The notes under the pieces: generated by a model
Databases searched by the model: none
Seen by the model: the letters and a program-made list of their open reading frames with translations, nothing else
Told to the model about the DNA's origin: nothing
Program-made: the position numbers and the translations under genes
Part shown: piece after piece, positions 8,822 through 16,316 of the stretch
Layout: each line of letters opens with the position of its first letter
Numbering within the stretch: position 1 is the first letter of the stretch
NCBI GenBank assembly: GCA_947644595.1
Contig: CANSAE010000011.1
Coordinates: 1-56,000, forward strand
Reading direction: 5' to 3'
DNA length: 56,000 nucleotides
Source of the DNA: an uncultured Clostridia bacterium
GTDB lineage: Bacteria > Bacillota > Clostridia > Oscillospirales > Oscillospiraceae

Positions 8822-9505
8822 ATGCAATATGACATCATCCTGTTGGACGCGGACATGACCATCTGGGACTTTGACGCCTCCGAACGCTGCGCATTGCGGG
8901 ACGTGACGGCGTCCCTGGGCCTTACCCTGACCCCGGACATGGAGGCCTACTACCACAAAGTGAACGCAGACTATTGGCACCGCTTTGACCTGAAGGAAGT
9001 CACCCGGGAGCAGCTCACCGCCGGGCGCTTCGCGGATTACATCTCGTACCTGGGCGTCACGGCCGACGCCGGGGAGGTGAATGCCCGCTATGAGCAGGCC
9101 CTGGGCAATTACTCCATCATGCTCCCCGGCGCGCTGGACATGGTGCAAAAGCTGGCGGAGCGGTACCCGCTGTACATCGTCACCAACGGCCTGCACACCG
9201 CCCAGACCGGACGCTTTGAAAAATCCCCCGTGAAGCCGTACATCTCCGGCCTGTTCATTTCCCAGGACATGGACTGCCAGAAACCGGAAAAAGCGTTTTA
9301 CGACAAGGTCTTTTCCGCCATCGGCGTGCACGACCCCAAGCGGTACGTCATGGTGGGCGACAGCCTCACCTCGGACATCCAGGGCGGCATCAACGCCGGC
9401 ATCGACACTGTCTGGTACAATCCGGACTGCAAACCCCGAAATCCGGACTGCCTGCCCACCCACGAAGCCCATTCCATGGATGAGATTTTGGCCATTTTGT
9501 TATAA
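8822..9505 (+). CDS. HAD hydrolase of the YjjG (noncanonical nucleotidase) type
   Basis: 227-residue HAD phosphatase. Motif I is LLDADMTIWDFD with the DxD pair at Asp8 and Asp10, motif II is IVTNG, motif III the Lys of QKPEKAFYD, and motif IV VGDSLTSDIQGG. The DADxTxxDFD start and helical cap fit the YjjG/YfnB group, which dephosphorylates pyrimidine nucleoside 5'-monophosphates and helps remove damaged nucleotides. Start ATG 8822 after GGAG. The next gene begins 12 bases after its stop, so the pair is probably one transcript ending at the hairpin at 10284. Substrate assignment is by family resemblance. Confidence 0.8.
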   Translation: MQYDIILLDADMTIWDFDASERCALRDVTASLGLTLTPDMEAYYHKVNADYWHRFDLKEVTREQLTAGRFADYISYLGVTADAGEVNARYEQALGNYSIMLPGALDMVQKLAERYPLYIVTNGLHTAQTGRFEKSPVKPYISGLFISQDMDCQKPEKAFYDKVFSAIGVHDPKRYVMVGDSLTSDIQGGINAGIDTVWYNPDCKPRNPDCLPTHEAHSMDEILAILL

Positions 9506-9517
9506 GGAGCAATCGAT

Positions 9518-10276
9518 ATGCTATTCCCCGACTACGAACCCTGCACCTACGAAAAAAACCAGCTTTTGGAGGTCATCTGCCAACTGCGTTTCCCCACGAT
9601 TTTATCCATCAACGAAGCCATGCCCGCCGGATTTCAGGAGGAGATCCGCGCCGAGTTCCCCCAGTTTTCCGTAAACGCTGAGCAGGTCCCCGCCCAGCAG
9701 GGCCATCCCGCCCGCACCGTGAACAACTACCAGTTCATCTCCGCCGACGGCAAGTGGAAAATCAACCTCACCCAAAATTTCATCGCCCTGTCCACCATCT
9801 CTTACACGAACTGGCGCGCCTTCGCCGGCAAGCTGGACAAGCCTCTTGGGAAATTTATCCGGCGTTACAGCCCGGCGTACTTTGAGCGGGTGGGCCTGCG
9901 GTACATGAACGCCGTTTCCCGGGTGGACCTGGGACTGGAAAGCGTCCCCTGGAACGACCTCATCCAGCCGGCCTGGCTGGGTGTTTTAGACGAGGAGGAC
10001 GTGCCAGAGCAGGACGTGACCCAATCTGTAACGGAGGCAGAGCTGGGCCTCCCCGGCGGCGCCCGGCTGAAGGCTCATACCGGCCCCGGCCATGTGAAGC
10101 GCGGCGGTCAGGACGACCCGGAGGTGCGCTTCATCATGGACTTTGACCTGTCTATGCGGGGCCAGATCACAGCCCAGGCCGCGGCCGCCTCCCTGGACGC
10201 TCTCCATGACCACGCCAACCGCGCCTTCCAGGGCGCCATCACCATCAAGCTTCATGAAGCTATGGAGCCAACTTAA
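9518..10276 (+). CDS. TIGR04255-type family protein (unknown function)
   Basis: 252-residue soluble protein resembling the TIGR04255 family of uncharacterised proteins. Typical features are the N-terminal NQLLEVICQLRFP, the central WKINLTQNFIALSTISYTNW, and FERVGLRYMN. Family members occur in scattered bacteria, sometimes near defence or toxin genes, but no activity is established. Start ATG 9518 with AAGGAG. It is co-directional with and 12 bases downstream of the YjjG-type nucleotidase. No transmembrane segment or known catalytic motif is visible. Confidence 0.7.
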   Translation: MLFPDYEPCTYEKNQLLEVICQLRFPTILSINEAMPAGFQEEIRAEFPQFSVNAEQVPAQQGHPARTVNNYQFISADGKWKINLTQNFIALSTISYTNWRAFAGKLDKPLGKFIRRYSPAYFERVGLRYMNAVSRVDLGLESVPWNDLIQPAWLGVLDEEDVPEQDVTQSVTEAELGLPGGARLKAHTGPGHVKRGGQDDPEVRFIMDFDLSMRGQITAQAAAASLDALHDHANRAFQGAITIKLHEAMEPT

Positions 10277-10283
10277 AAAATAC

Positions 10284-10316
10284 CAACGGGCAGGTTTGAA
10301 ACCTGCCCGTTGTTTT
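10284..10316 (+). terminator. Intrinsic terminator of the nucleotidase operon
   Basis: AACGGGCAGGTTT/AAACCTGCCCGTT hairpin followed by TGTTTTGT. The bases from here to 10408 show nothing else. Confidence 0.85.
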
Positions 10317-10408
10317 GTCATTTTTCCTGTGTGCCGCAGATCAGCACATTGGTAAAATGGTTTTACCTCAGAGCATCCCTTTCCCATCGCTTCTCAAAAT
10401 TTCCGCGC

Positions 10409-10440
10409 AAAAAATGCGTCTCATGATGAGACGCATTTTT
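10409..10440. terminator. Bidirectional terminator hairpin
   Basis: AAAAATGCGTCTCAT/ATGAGACGCATTTTT. Its minus-strand reading closes the FAD-enzyme operon that ends at 10439. Confidence 0.8.
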
Positions 10441-12016
10441 ATTTTCCATATTCTCTCAGCACTGCTTCAGCACAGCGCATCCCGTCCACGGCGGCACTGG
10501 TGATGCCCCCAGCGTAGCCAGCGCCCTCGCCGCAGGGATACAGCCCCCGCAACCCCAGAGACTGCAGGTCCTCCCCCCGCAAGATCCGCACGGGACTGGA
10601 TGACCGGGTCTCCGGCGCAGTCAGCACCGCGTCCGGCGCGTCAAAGCCCGGGAGCTTCCTGCCCAGCACCGGGATGGCTTGGGCCATCACATTTGTGATT
10701 TGTTCCGGCAACACCTGCCGCAAATCGCCGTAAACCACCCCCGGCGTATACGTCGGCGCCACCGCCCCCAGCCCCGCGCTGGGCCGGTCCGCTAGAAAAT
10801 CCCCTACCAATTGGCAGGGCGCCCGGTAATACTCTCCGCCGTAAACATAGGCCGCCCGCTCGATCTCCCGCTGCCATTCCATACCGCCCAGCACCCCCGG
10901 ATAGGGGACGTCCTCGGGTTTCAGCGTCACCAGCAGCGCGGCGTTGGCGTTCTCTCCGCTCCGCCCAGAATAGCTCATGCCGTTGGTGCACACACCGCCT
11001 TCCTCCGACGCCGCAGCAAACACATAGCCGCCGGGACACATGCAAAAGGTGTACGCGCTGCTCCCGTCCGGCAGATGACAACTCAGTGCGTACTCCGCCG
11101 GCGGCAAGTCCTTCCCCCGAGGCCGGCCGTACTGGGCCTGGTCGATATCGGCCTGCCGGTGTTCAATGCGCACCCCCATGGAAAACGCCTTGCGCTCCAT
11201 GGGCACGCCCAGTTTGTGCAGCCACGCAAACGTGTCCCGGGCGCTGTGCCCGATGGCCAAGATGACCTGGTCCGTCTCAATTTCCTGTATTTCATTCACG
11301 GTCACGCCGATGACTTGTCCGTCTTTCACGGATAGCCCCGTGACCTTCACGCCGAAATGCACCTCTCCGCCGTGGGCAATGACCGTCTCCCGGATGGCCC
11401 GCACCACCCGAAGGAGCACATCGGTACCAACATGGGGCTTCGCGTCGTAACAAATATGCTCGGGCGCGCCGTGTTTGACAAACTGTTCCAGCACCCATTG
11501 GATACGCTGGTCGTGGGTCCCAGTGTGCAGTTTTCCATCGGAAAACGTCCCCGCGCCGCCCTCGCCGAACTGCACATTGGCCTCCGGGTCCAGCGGCCCG
11601 CCGGCCCGAAAGGCTTCCACCGCCCTTTGCCGGGCCTCCGCTTCCGGACCGCGCTCCAGCACGATGGGCCGCGCCCCGGAATAGGCCAGCACCAGCGCGG
11701 CGAACATCCCGCCCGGACCGAACCCTACCACCACCGGGCGCTTCTCCGACGTGACCCTGGGGATGTCATAAGCAAATGGCACCCACAGCCGGGCGTTTTT
11801 GCCCCGGGCAATGAGGGCCGCCTCGTCCCCGGCCGCCGTGACCTCCACGGTATAGATGTAATGAATGTCCGACTTCTTCCGGGCATCCAGAGATTTTTTC
11901 AAAATGCGCCAGGCCGAAATATCCCGCTCCGGCACCCGCAGGGCCTTCGCCGCAAGAAGCTTCAGTTTCGCTTCCCCTTCCCCCGGTCGCAGTTTTAATC
12001 CACCCACTGCGATCAT
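10439..12016 (-). CDS. FAD-dependent dehydrogenase (COG2509 type)
   Basis: 525-residue flavoprotein of the uncharacterised COG2509 group. After an N-terminal ~90-residue domain comes the dinucleotide-binding motif VVVGFGPGGMFAAL, then the characteristic GGAGTFSDGKLHTGT and HVGTDVLLRVVRAIRE, and a C-terminal FAD motif GLYPCGEGAGYAGGI. The reaction is unknown; members are thought to be NAD(P)H- or quinol-linked redox enzymes. The ATG 12016 overlaps the TGA of the upstream HI0933-type gene (ATGA) and has GGAGGAG upstream; the longer frame to 12058 is unnecessary. Forms a translationally coupled series XRE-HI0933-COG2509. Confidence 0.88.
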   Translation of the reverse strand: MIAVGGLKLRPGEGEAKLKLLAAKALRVPERDISAWRILKKSLDARKKSDIHYIYTVEVTAAGDEAALIARGKNARLWVPFAYDIPRVTSEKRPVVVGFGPGGMFAALVLAYSGARPIVLERGPEAEARQRAVEAFRAGGPLDPEANVQFGEGGAGTFSDGKLHTGTHDQRIQWVLEQFVKHGAPEHICYDAKPHVGTDVLLRVVRAIRETVIAHGGEVHFGVKVTGLSVKDGQVIGVTVNEIQEIETDQVILAIGHSARDTFAWLHKLGVPMERKAFSMGVRIEHRQADIDQAQYGRPRGKDLPPAEYALSCHLPDGSSAYTFCMCPGGYVFAAASEEGGVCTNGMSYSGRSGENANAALLVTLKPEDVPYPGVLGGMEWQREIERAAYVYGGEYYRAPCQLVGDFLADRPSAGLGAVAPTYTPGVVYGDLRQVLPEQITNVMAQAIPVLGRKLPGFDAPDAVLTAPETRSSSPVRILRGEDLQSLGLRGLYPCGEGAGYAGGITSAAVDGMRCAEAVLREYGK

Positions 12017-13218
12017 ACCGCACTCCTCCCGGCCACATAGCCGCTGCTCCAGGCCCACTGGAGGTTATAGCCCCCGCAGTCCCCGTCGATATCCAGCACT
12101 TCGCCGCAGGCAAACAGCCCCGGCACAATGCAGCTTTCCAGCGTGTTCGGGTCAAATTCAGACGTGCGGATGCCGCCGGCAGTGACCTGGGCGCTGTCAA
12201 AATCCCCGGTGCCCACAGCAGTCAGGGAAAAGCCCTTACACAGAGCAGCAAGACCGTCGAGCTCCGCTACCGTCAGGTCCCCGCAGGTCTTCCCGGCGAT
12301 GCCTGCTGCCCGGCACAGGATTCGCCCCAGTTTATTGTGGAGCATCCCGGTGAGCAATTCCTCTCCGGGCAAAGTTCCCCGCAGGACCGCCTGCCGGACC
12401 AGCACCCCGGCCAGTTCCTTTTCGGAAAGCTCCGGCAAGAAGTCCAGCACCGCCCGGCATTTCCCGCCCACGGACACCAGCCGGGACAGCTCAAACACCG
12501 CAATGCCGGAAATCCCCTTTTCCGTAAACTGTACTTCTCCCCGGTTCCGTCCGAGAATGGTGCCGTCCCGCTCCAGAGTGACCGTCGCTCCGGCCCGCAC
12601 GCCCTTGAGGGCCTTGGGATACGGACTGTCGGAGGTAATTTGAGTCAGGGCGGGATGCAGCGCCGTGCGGCTGTGTCCCAGGCCCTGGAGCAGGGCATAC
12701 CCATCGGACACGCCGCCCAGTTTTCCTCCGGCCCGGCCGCCGCAGGCGATGATGACCCGGTCCGTGAGAAAGCGGTCCGCTTCCGTCTCAATCAGAAAGC
12801 CGTTTTTCTGCCGCCGCACCGCGGTCACAGGCGCCCCGGCGTGCAGGTCCACATTCCCCCGCTCCAAAGCGAACCGCAGCACATCCAGCACCGAGTTGGC
12901 GGAATCGGACAGGGGATACACCCGCCCGGCCCCGTCCGCCGGGGCGGTAAGCAGGCCCAAATCCCGGAACAGCGACAGCGTACCGGGTACGTCCAGCGCC
13001 GAGAGCGCAGGGCGCGTGAAATCCGAGTCCTCCCCGTGGTAATGGGACGGCCCGGCGTTGAGATTTGTGAGATTGCACCGGCCGTTGCCGGTGGCCAGCA
13101 GCTTGCGGCCCACCCGGGCCTGCCGCTCAAACAGCAGCACCCGCGCGCCCGCGTCCGCAGCGGTGACCGCGGCCATCAGGCCCGCCGCGCCTCCGCCGAT
13201 GATGGCAGTTGTGGTCAT
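12013..13218 (-). CDS. HI0933/YhiN-family FAD-binding oxidoreductase
   Basis: 401-residue BaiN/HI0933-family flavoprotein. The N-terminal Rossmann motif is IIGGGAAGLMAA and the family signature GRKLLATGNGRCNLTN follows. The central part reads VIACGG...GSDGYAL-like (GGRAGGKLGGVSDGYALLQGLGH), and the C-terminus ends with FACGEVLDIDGDCGGYNLQWAWSSG, which closes the FAD site. It is a putative NAD(P)/FAD dehydrogenase; a BaiN homologue was proposed to act on bile-acid intermediates, but that should not be transferred here. ATG 13218 overlaps the stop of the XRE regulator gene (ATGA), and its own stop overlaps the next FAD gene, so three genes are coupled in translation. Confidence 0.92.
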   Translation of the reverse strand: MTTTAIIGGGAAGLMAAVTAADAGARVLLFERQARVGRKLLATGNGRCNLTNLNAGPSHYHGEDSDFTRPALSALDVPGTLSLFRDLGLLTAPADGAGRVYPLSDSANSVLDVLRFALERGNVDLHAGAPVTAVRRQKNGFLIETEADRFLTDRVIIACGGRAGGKLGGVSDGYALLQGLGHSRTALHPALTQITSDSPYPKALKGVRAGATVTLERDGTILGRNRGEVQFTEKGISGIAVFELSRLVSVGGKCRAVLDFLPELSEKELAGVLVRQAVLRGTLPGEELLTGMLHNKLGRILCRAAGIAGKTCGDLTVAELDGLAALCKGFSLTAVGTGDFDSAQVTAGGIRTSEFDPNTLESCIVPGLFACGEVLDIDGDCGGYNLQWAWSSGYVAGRSAV

Positions 13219-13439
13219 TGTATCCCCCCTGTTGGGTCATCGGACCGCCCCGCAAGGTAGTCCAGAGATACGCGGAAATACTCTGCGATTTGTAAAAACG
13301 TGGAAAGCGTGGGCTCCGAATCTCCACACTCGTACCGTCGGTAGGAGCGAAATACAATACCCAATTCTTTTGCCATATCTTCCTGCTTTAGGCCCGTTTT
13401 TTTTCGTAATTGATACAATCTCTCTTGAAAATTTGACAT
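13215..13439 (-). CDS. XRE-family repressor (module 1)
   Basis: 74-residue single-domain Cro/C1-type helix-turn-helix protein. Helices 2-3 are around LKQEDMAKELGIVFRSYRRYECG, and the domain ends with the typical FRVSLDYLAGRSD. ATG 13439 has AGGAG 9 bases upstream. It is divergent from the 93-residue protein gene at 13524, with two matching inverted sites between them, and at its 3' end it overlaps the HI0933-type gene by 4 bases. A second copy of the same divergent arrangement is at 20087-20680. It presumably represses the divergent promoter and perhaps itself. Confidence 0.85.
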   Translation of the reverse strand: MSNFQERLYQLRKKTGLKQEDMAKELGIVFRSYRRYECGDSEPTLSTFLQIAEYFRVSLDYLAGRSDDPTGGIQ

Positions 13440-13461
13440 TTTTGCATTCTCCTACTGACAA

Positions 13462-13506
13462 GTCCATATTTGGCCGTTTATAGCGCAGAAAAATCCAAAT
13501 TAGGAC
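13462..13506. promoter_or_regulatory. Paired operator-like sites of module 1
   Basis: GTCCATATTTGG (13462-13473) and CCAAATTAGGAC (13495-13506) are inverted copies, 10 of 12 bases matching, about three helical turns apart, in the gap between the divergent XRE and 93-residue genes. Confidence 0.55.
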
Positions 13507-13523
13507 ATTTCAGAGGAATGATT

Positions 13524-13805
13524 ATGAAAACACCCCTCAGCGCCCTATACGCATATGCATACCAAAAAGATGACCTGATACACTGGCTGCTCAATGAAGA
13601 TATCATTGAAACCTATTCCCAGGCAAAAACGTATGCGCTGGAGCAACAATCAAAGCTTTTTTCGTGTCTTGCATCGGAGACTTTGACATTGTATCAAAAA
13701 TTCCTGACCAACTCCGACGAAGCACATCAGCTGGAGTGTGAAATGCTCTTTTATCAGGGCCTTGCCATGGGTCTCCAATTGGGCACATTACCCCTGTGGG
13801 CCTGA
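13524..13805 (+). CDS. 93-residue DUF6809-like protein (module 1)
   Basis: Small acidic-to-neutral helical protein beginning MKTPLSALYAYAYQKDDLIH and ending in EMLFYQGLAMGLQLG, a C-terminal helix seen in the DUF6809-like group of uncharacterised Firmicutes proteins. It has exactly the same length as, and clear similarity along its whole length to, the protein at 20399-20680; the C-terminal 15 residues are identical. Start ATG 13524 is preceded by GAGG at 7 bases; an ATG at 13518 would sit too near the ribosome site. It is divergent from an XRE repressor. The 3' end overlaps the convergent folA gene by 18 bases. Function unknown; a regulator-partner role is inferred. Confidence 0.75.
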   Translation: MKTPLSALYAYAYQKDDLIHWLLNEDIIETYSQAKTYALEQQSKLFSCLASETLTLYQKFLTNSDEAHQLECEMLFYQGLAMGLQLGTLPLWA

Positions 13806-14282
13806 TTCCCGCTCGTACACACAAAACCGATACTTCACGCCTTCATGCTCCGCCCAAGGCTCCGCTTCGGTGCAGGACCAATCCGGGGATGCGTCCAAAT
13901 CAGGGAAAAATGCATCCGAGTGGGGCGCAGCATCAATTTTCGTCACAAAAACCCGGGTCAGGTGGGGGAAGTACTCCGCAAACACACTGGCGCCGCCGAT
14001 GACGAAGCACCGTTCATACTTCGCCGCTTCCGCCAGCGCCTCGTTCATGCTATGTACCACCGCGGCGCCGTCAACGGCGATGTCCTGCCGGGTGATGATA
14101 ATGTTGTGCCGTCGGGGCAAAGGCCGTCCGCCGGGGAAATCCTCCAGGGTCTTGCGCCCCACGATGACGGCGTGCCCGGTGGTCAGCTCCCGGAAGCGCA
14201 CCCGGTCCGCCGGGATGACCAGGGGCTGAGTCCCTTTCGCGCCGATGCCCCAATCGGCGTAAACTGCTACAACTGCATCCAT
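13788..14282 (-). CDS. folA: Dihydrofolate reductase
   Basis: 164-residue NADPH-dependent dihydrofolate reductase, which regenerates tetrahydrofolate after thymidylate synthesis. Seen: N-terminal AVYADWGIGAKGTQPLVIPAD (Met20-loop region), VIVGRKTLEDFPGGRPLPRRHNIIITRQ with the cofactor-binding GRKT, and FVIGGASVFAEY. The Trp after the Met20 loop is replaced relative to some enzymes, but the pattern fits the family. The start ATG 14282 lies 4 bases after the thyA stop, so the gene is translated from the thyA transcript; its ribosome site is weak (GGTG within the end of thyA). It converges with and overlaps the 93-residue gene. Confidence 0.92.
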   Translation of the reverse strand: MDAVVAVYADWGIGAKGTQPLVIPADRVRFRELTTGHAVIVGRKTLEDFPGGRPLPRRHNIIITRQDIAVDGAAVVHSMNEALAEAAKYERCFVIGGASVFAEYFPHLTRVFVTKIDAAPHSDAFFPDLDASPDWSCTEAEPWAEHEGVKYRFCVYERESGPQG

Positions 14283-14286
14283 GGCA

Positions 14287-15120
14287 TCACACCGCGATGG
14301 GAATTTTCTCATCCAGCTCGGTATATTGATAGCCCTCCAGAGAGAAGCTGTTCTTGGTGAACTGGTAGAAATCCGTGACGGCGGGGTCCACGGTGAACTT
14401 CGGCGCATCGTACTGGGGATTTTGCAGAATCTTTTCCACAATGGGCACATGCCGGTCGTAAATATGGCAGTCGGCGATGACGTGCACCAGCTCGCCCGCC
14501 TGCAGTCCGGCCACCCGGGCCATCATGTGCACCAGCACGGCATACTGCACCACGTTCCAGTTGTTGGCGGTGAGCATGTCCTGACTGCGCTGATTCAAAA
14601 TGGCGTTGAGGGTATTGCCGGATACATTAAACGTCATGGAGTAAGCGCAGGGATACAGGGCCATCTCGCTCAAATCGTGATGGTTGTAGAGATTGGTCAT
14701 GATGCGCCGGGAGGCGGGGTTGTGTTTCAGGTCGTAGATGACCCGGTCCACCTGATCCATATCCCCTTCGGGATAGTGGTGCTTCACGCCCAATTGATAG
14801 CCGTAAGCCTTGCCGATGGTACCCTTTTCATCCGCCCACTGGTCCCATACATGGGAGGACAGCTCATGGATATCGTTGGACTTTTTCTGCCAGATCCACA
14901 GCATCTCGTCCACGGCGGACTTCCAGAAGGTCCGGCGGATGGTGAGGATGGGGAATTCCCTGGACAGGTCATAGCGATTGACGATACCGAACTTTTTCAC
15001 GGTGTGGGCAGGTGCGTGGTCATCCTCCCAGTAGGGGCGGACGTCCAAATCGGTGTCCCACACGCCGTGGTCCAAAATATCCCGGCAATTCTGAATGAAA
15101 ATCTGATCTGCATAGCTCAT
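14287..15120 (-). CDS. thyA: Thymidylate synthase
   Basis: 277-residue ThyA that methylates dUMP to dTMP with methylenetetrahydrofolate. The active-site segment is MALYPCAYSMTFNVSG: the catalytic Cys is present, but the usual PCH is PCA, a variant found in clostridial enzymes. Other conserved segments are LTIRRTFWKSAVDEMLWIW, RRIMTNLYN and LNAILNQRSQDMLTANNWNVVQY (dUMP-binding QRSxD). ATG 15120 was chosen for the AGGAG upstream; a further in-frame ATG at 15144 lies at the promoter. Head of a thyA-folA operon. Confidence 0.95.
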   Translation of the reverse strand: MSYADQIFIQNCRDILDHGVWDTDLDVRPYWEDDHAPAHTVKKFGIVNRYDLSREFPILTIRRTFWKSAVDEMLWIWQKKSNDIHELSSHVWDQWADEKGTIGKAYGYQLGVKHHYPEGDMDQVDRVIYDLKHNPASRRIMTNLYNHHDLSEMALYPCAYSMTFNVSGNTLNAILNQRSQDMLTANNWNVVQYAVLVHMMARVAGLQAGELVHVIADCHIYDRHVPIVEKILQNPQYDAPKFTVDPAVTDFYQFTKNSFSLEGYQYTELDEKIPIAV

Positions 15121-15154
15121 CGCGGCTTCTCCTTTGTCAATCAATAGTAGCTAC

Positions 15155-15183
15155 AGTATATCGGATTTGCCGGCAGAACACAA
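15155..15183 (-). promoter_or_regulatory. Sigma-A promoter of thyA-folA
   Basis: TTGTGT (15183-15178), 17 bases, TATACT (15160-15155) on the minus strand, 35 bases before the thyA ATG. Confidence 0.6.
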
Positions 15184-15201
15184 GCGCAAATCGTAAAATG
15201 T

Positions 15202-16305
15202 CTATATCATCTTCCGCGCCTTTCCCACGGCCAGCAGCACAGCCGGATACACAAAGCACAAGAACAGATTGATGATCGGGACCAGTGTAAAGGCCCATAG
15301 CGCCAGCTCTCCCGCGGTCCGGGCGATGAATACTGCCGTCGCCACGGCCGCCGCCGTGCCCAACCAGATATACCGGTTCCCGTCCCGCCAGGTCATATCG
15401 TGGGGCTTCTCCCCGCCGAATACCACCATCAAATTGTCCGCCGCGATGAGCAGCTCCATCGCCACCAGCACGAAATCCGGCAGCACCCACAGCCCCACCA
15501 CAAGCGCCTCGAAGCGCTGCACCGTGTGGAACACCGTCAGGTCCCGCACCACCGAGAAAAACGGATAGGACAGCCGCGCCGTCAAGGTTTTGCCGCAGAC
15601 CCCCATCACCACGGCACACATGGCTGCCGCCAGCAGACAGGCCACCGCCAAAAACTTCACCATTGACCGCAGAAACGGCGTATCGCTGCGCTCGTATCCG
15701 GACAAAAAGCCCGCCAGCAGCAGTACCACGCACATGGTGTCCGTCACCATCCCGCTGCCCTTGACACAGGGCCACGTATCCGCCGGCATCACCGGCAGGA
15801 TGAATTCCGGATGCAGATCCGGCAACGTCAGCAGCAATACGCCCGTCAGAACCACCGCCAGCAGCGGCCGGAACAGCTCCGCCGACCGCGCCAGTGTCTT
15901 GACGCTTCCCAGCCCCGCAATGAGCACCAGCACCGCCATCACGCCCACGAAGATCCACGGGTCACTGTCGGGAAAGATGGTGCCGATGAACCGGTCCGCG
16001 CCACTGCGCAGGAGAAATCCCGCATGGAACCACAGCCACACGCTCCACACCAACAAACCGGCGTTCCCCGCAGTCTTGCCCAGGATCTTTACGCTCACCT
16101 GCTGCAAGCCCTGTCCCGGTGCGGCTTTCAGCAGCCGGGACAGGACCGCGGCCAGCAGCACCAGCACCGGAAAGGCCAGCAGCGGCGACAGCCAGGCCGC
16201 ATGTCCGGCAAACGCCGTCACCTGCTTGGGGATCAGCCGTAAAAACGGCGACAGCATCGCCACAAAGATCAGCGCCAGCATTTGCCGGCGGGATATCGTC
16301 TGCAT
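15202..16305 (-). CDS. Spore germination receptor B subunit (GerAB/GerKB family permease)
   Basis: 367-residue integral membrane protein of the GerAB family (APC superfamily fold, about ten transmembrane segments). Family traits are the N-terminal ISRRQMLALIFVAML, the WLSPLLAFPVLVLLAA segment and FARSAELFRPLLAVVL-like core. The B subunit forms the germinant-binding channel in the spore inner membrane together with A and C subunits. ATG 16305 has GGAGG at good spacing, and the upstream gerC stop lies in that region, so B and C are one operon. No A subunit is adjacent; a lone A gene lies at 53521. Confidence 0.88.
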   Translation of the reverse strand: MQTISRRQMLALIFVAMLSPFLRLIPKQVTAFAGHAAWLSPLLAFPVLVLLAAVLSRLLKAAPGQGLQQVSVKILGKTAGNAGLLVWSVWLWFHAGFLLRSGADRFIGTIFPDSDPWIFVGVMAVLVLIAGLGSVKTLARSAELFRPLLAVVLTGVLLLTLPDLHPEFILPVMPADTWPCVKGSGMVTDTMCVVLLLAGFLSGYERSDTPFLRSMVKFLAVACLLAAAMCAVVMGVCGKTLTARLSYPFFSVVRDLTVFHTVQRFEALVVGLWVLPDFVLVAMELLIAADNLMVVFGGEKPHDMTWRDGNRYIWLGTAAAVATAVFIARTAGELALWAFTLVPIINLFLCFVYPAVLLAVGKARKMI

Positions 16306-16316
16306 CCGCGTTCCTC

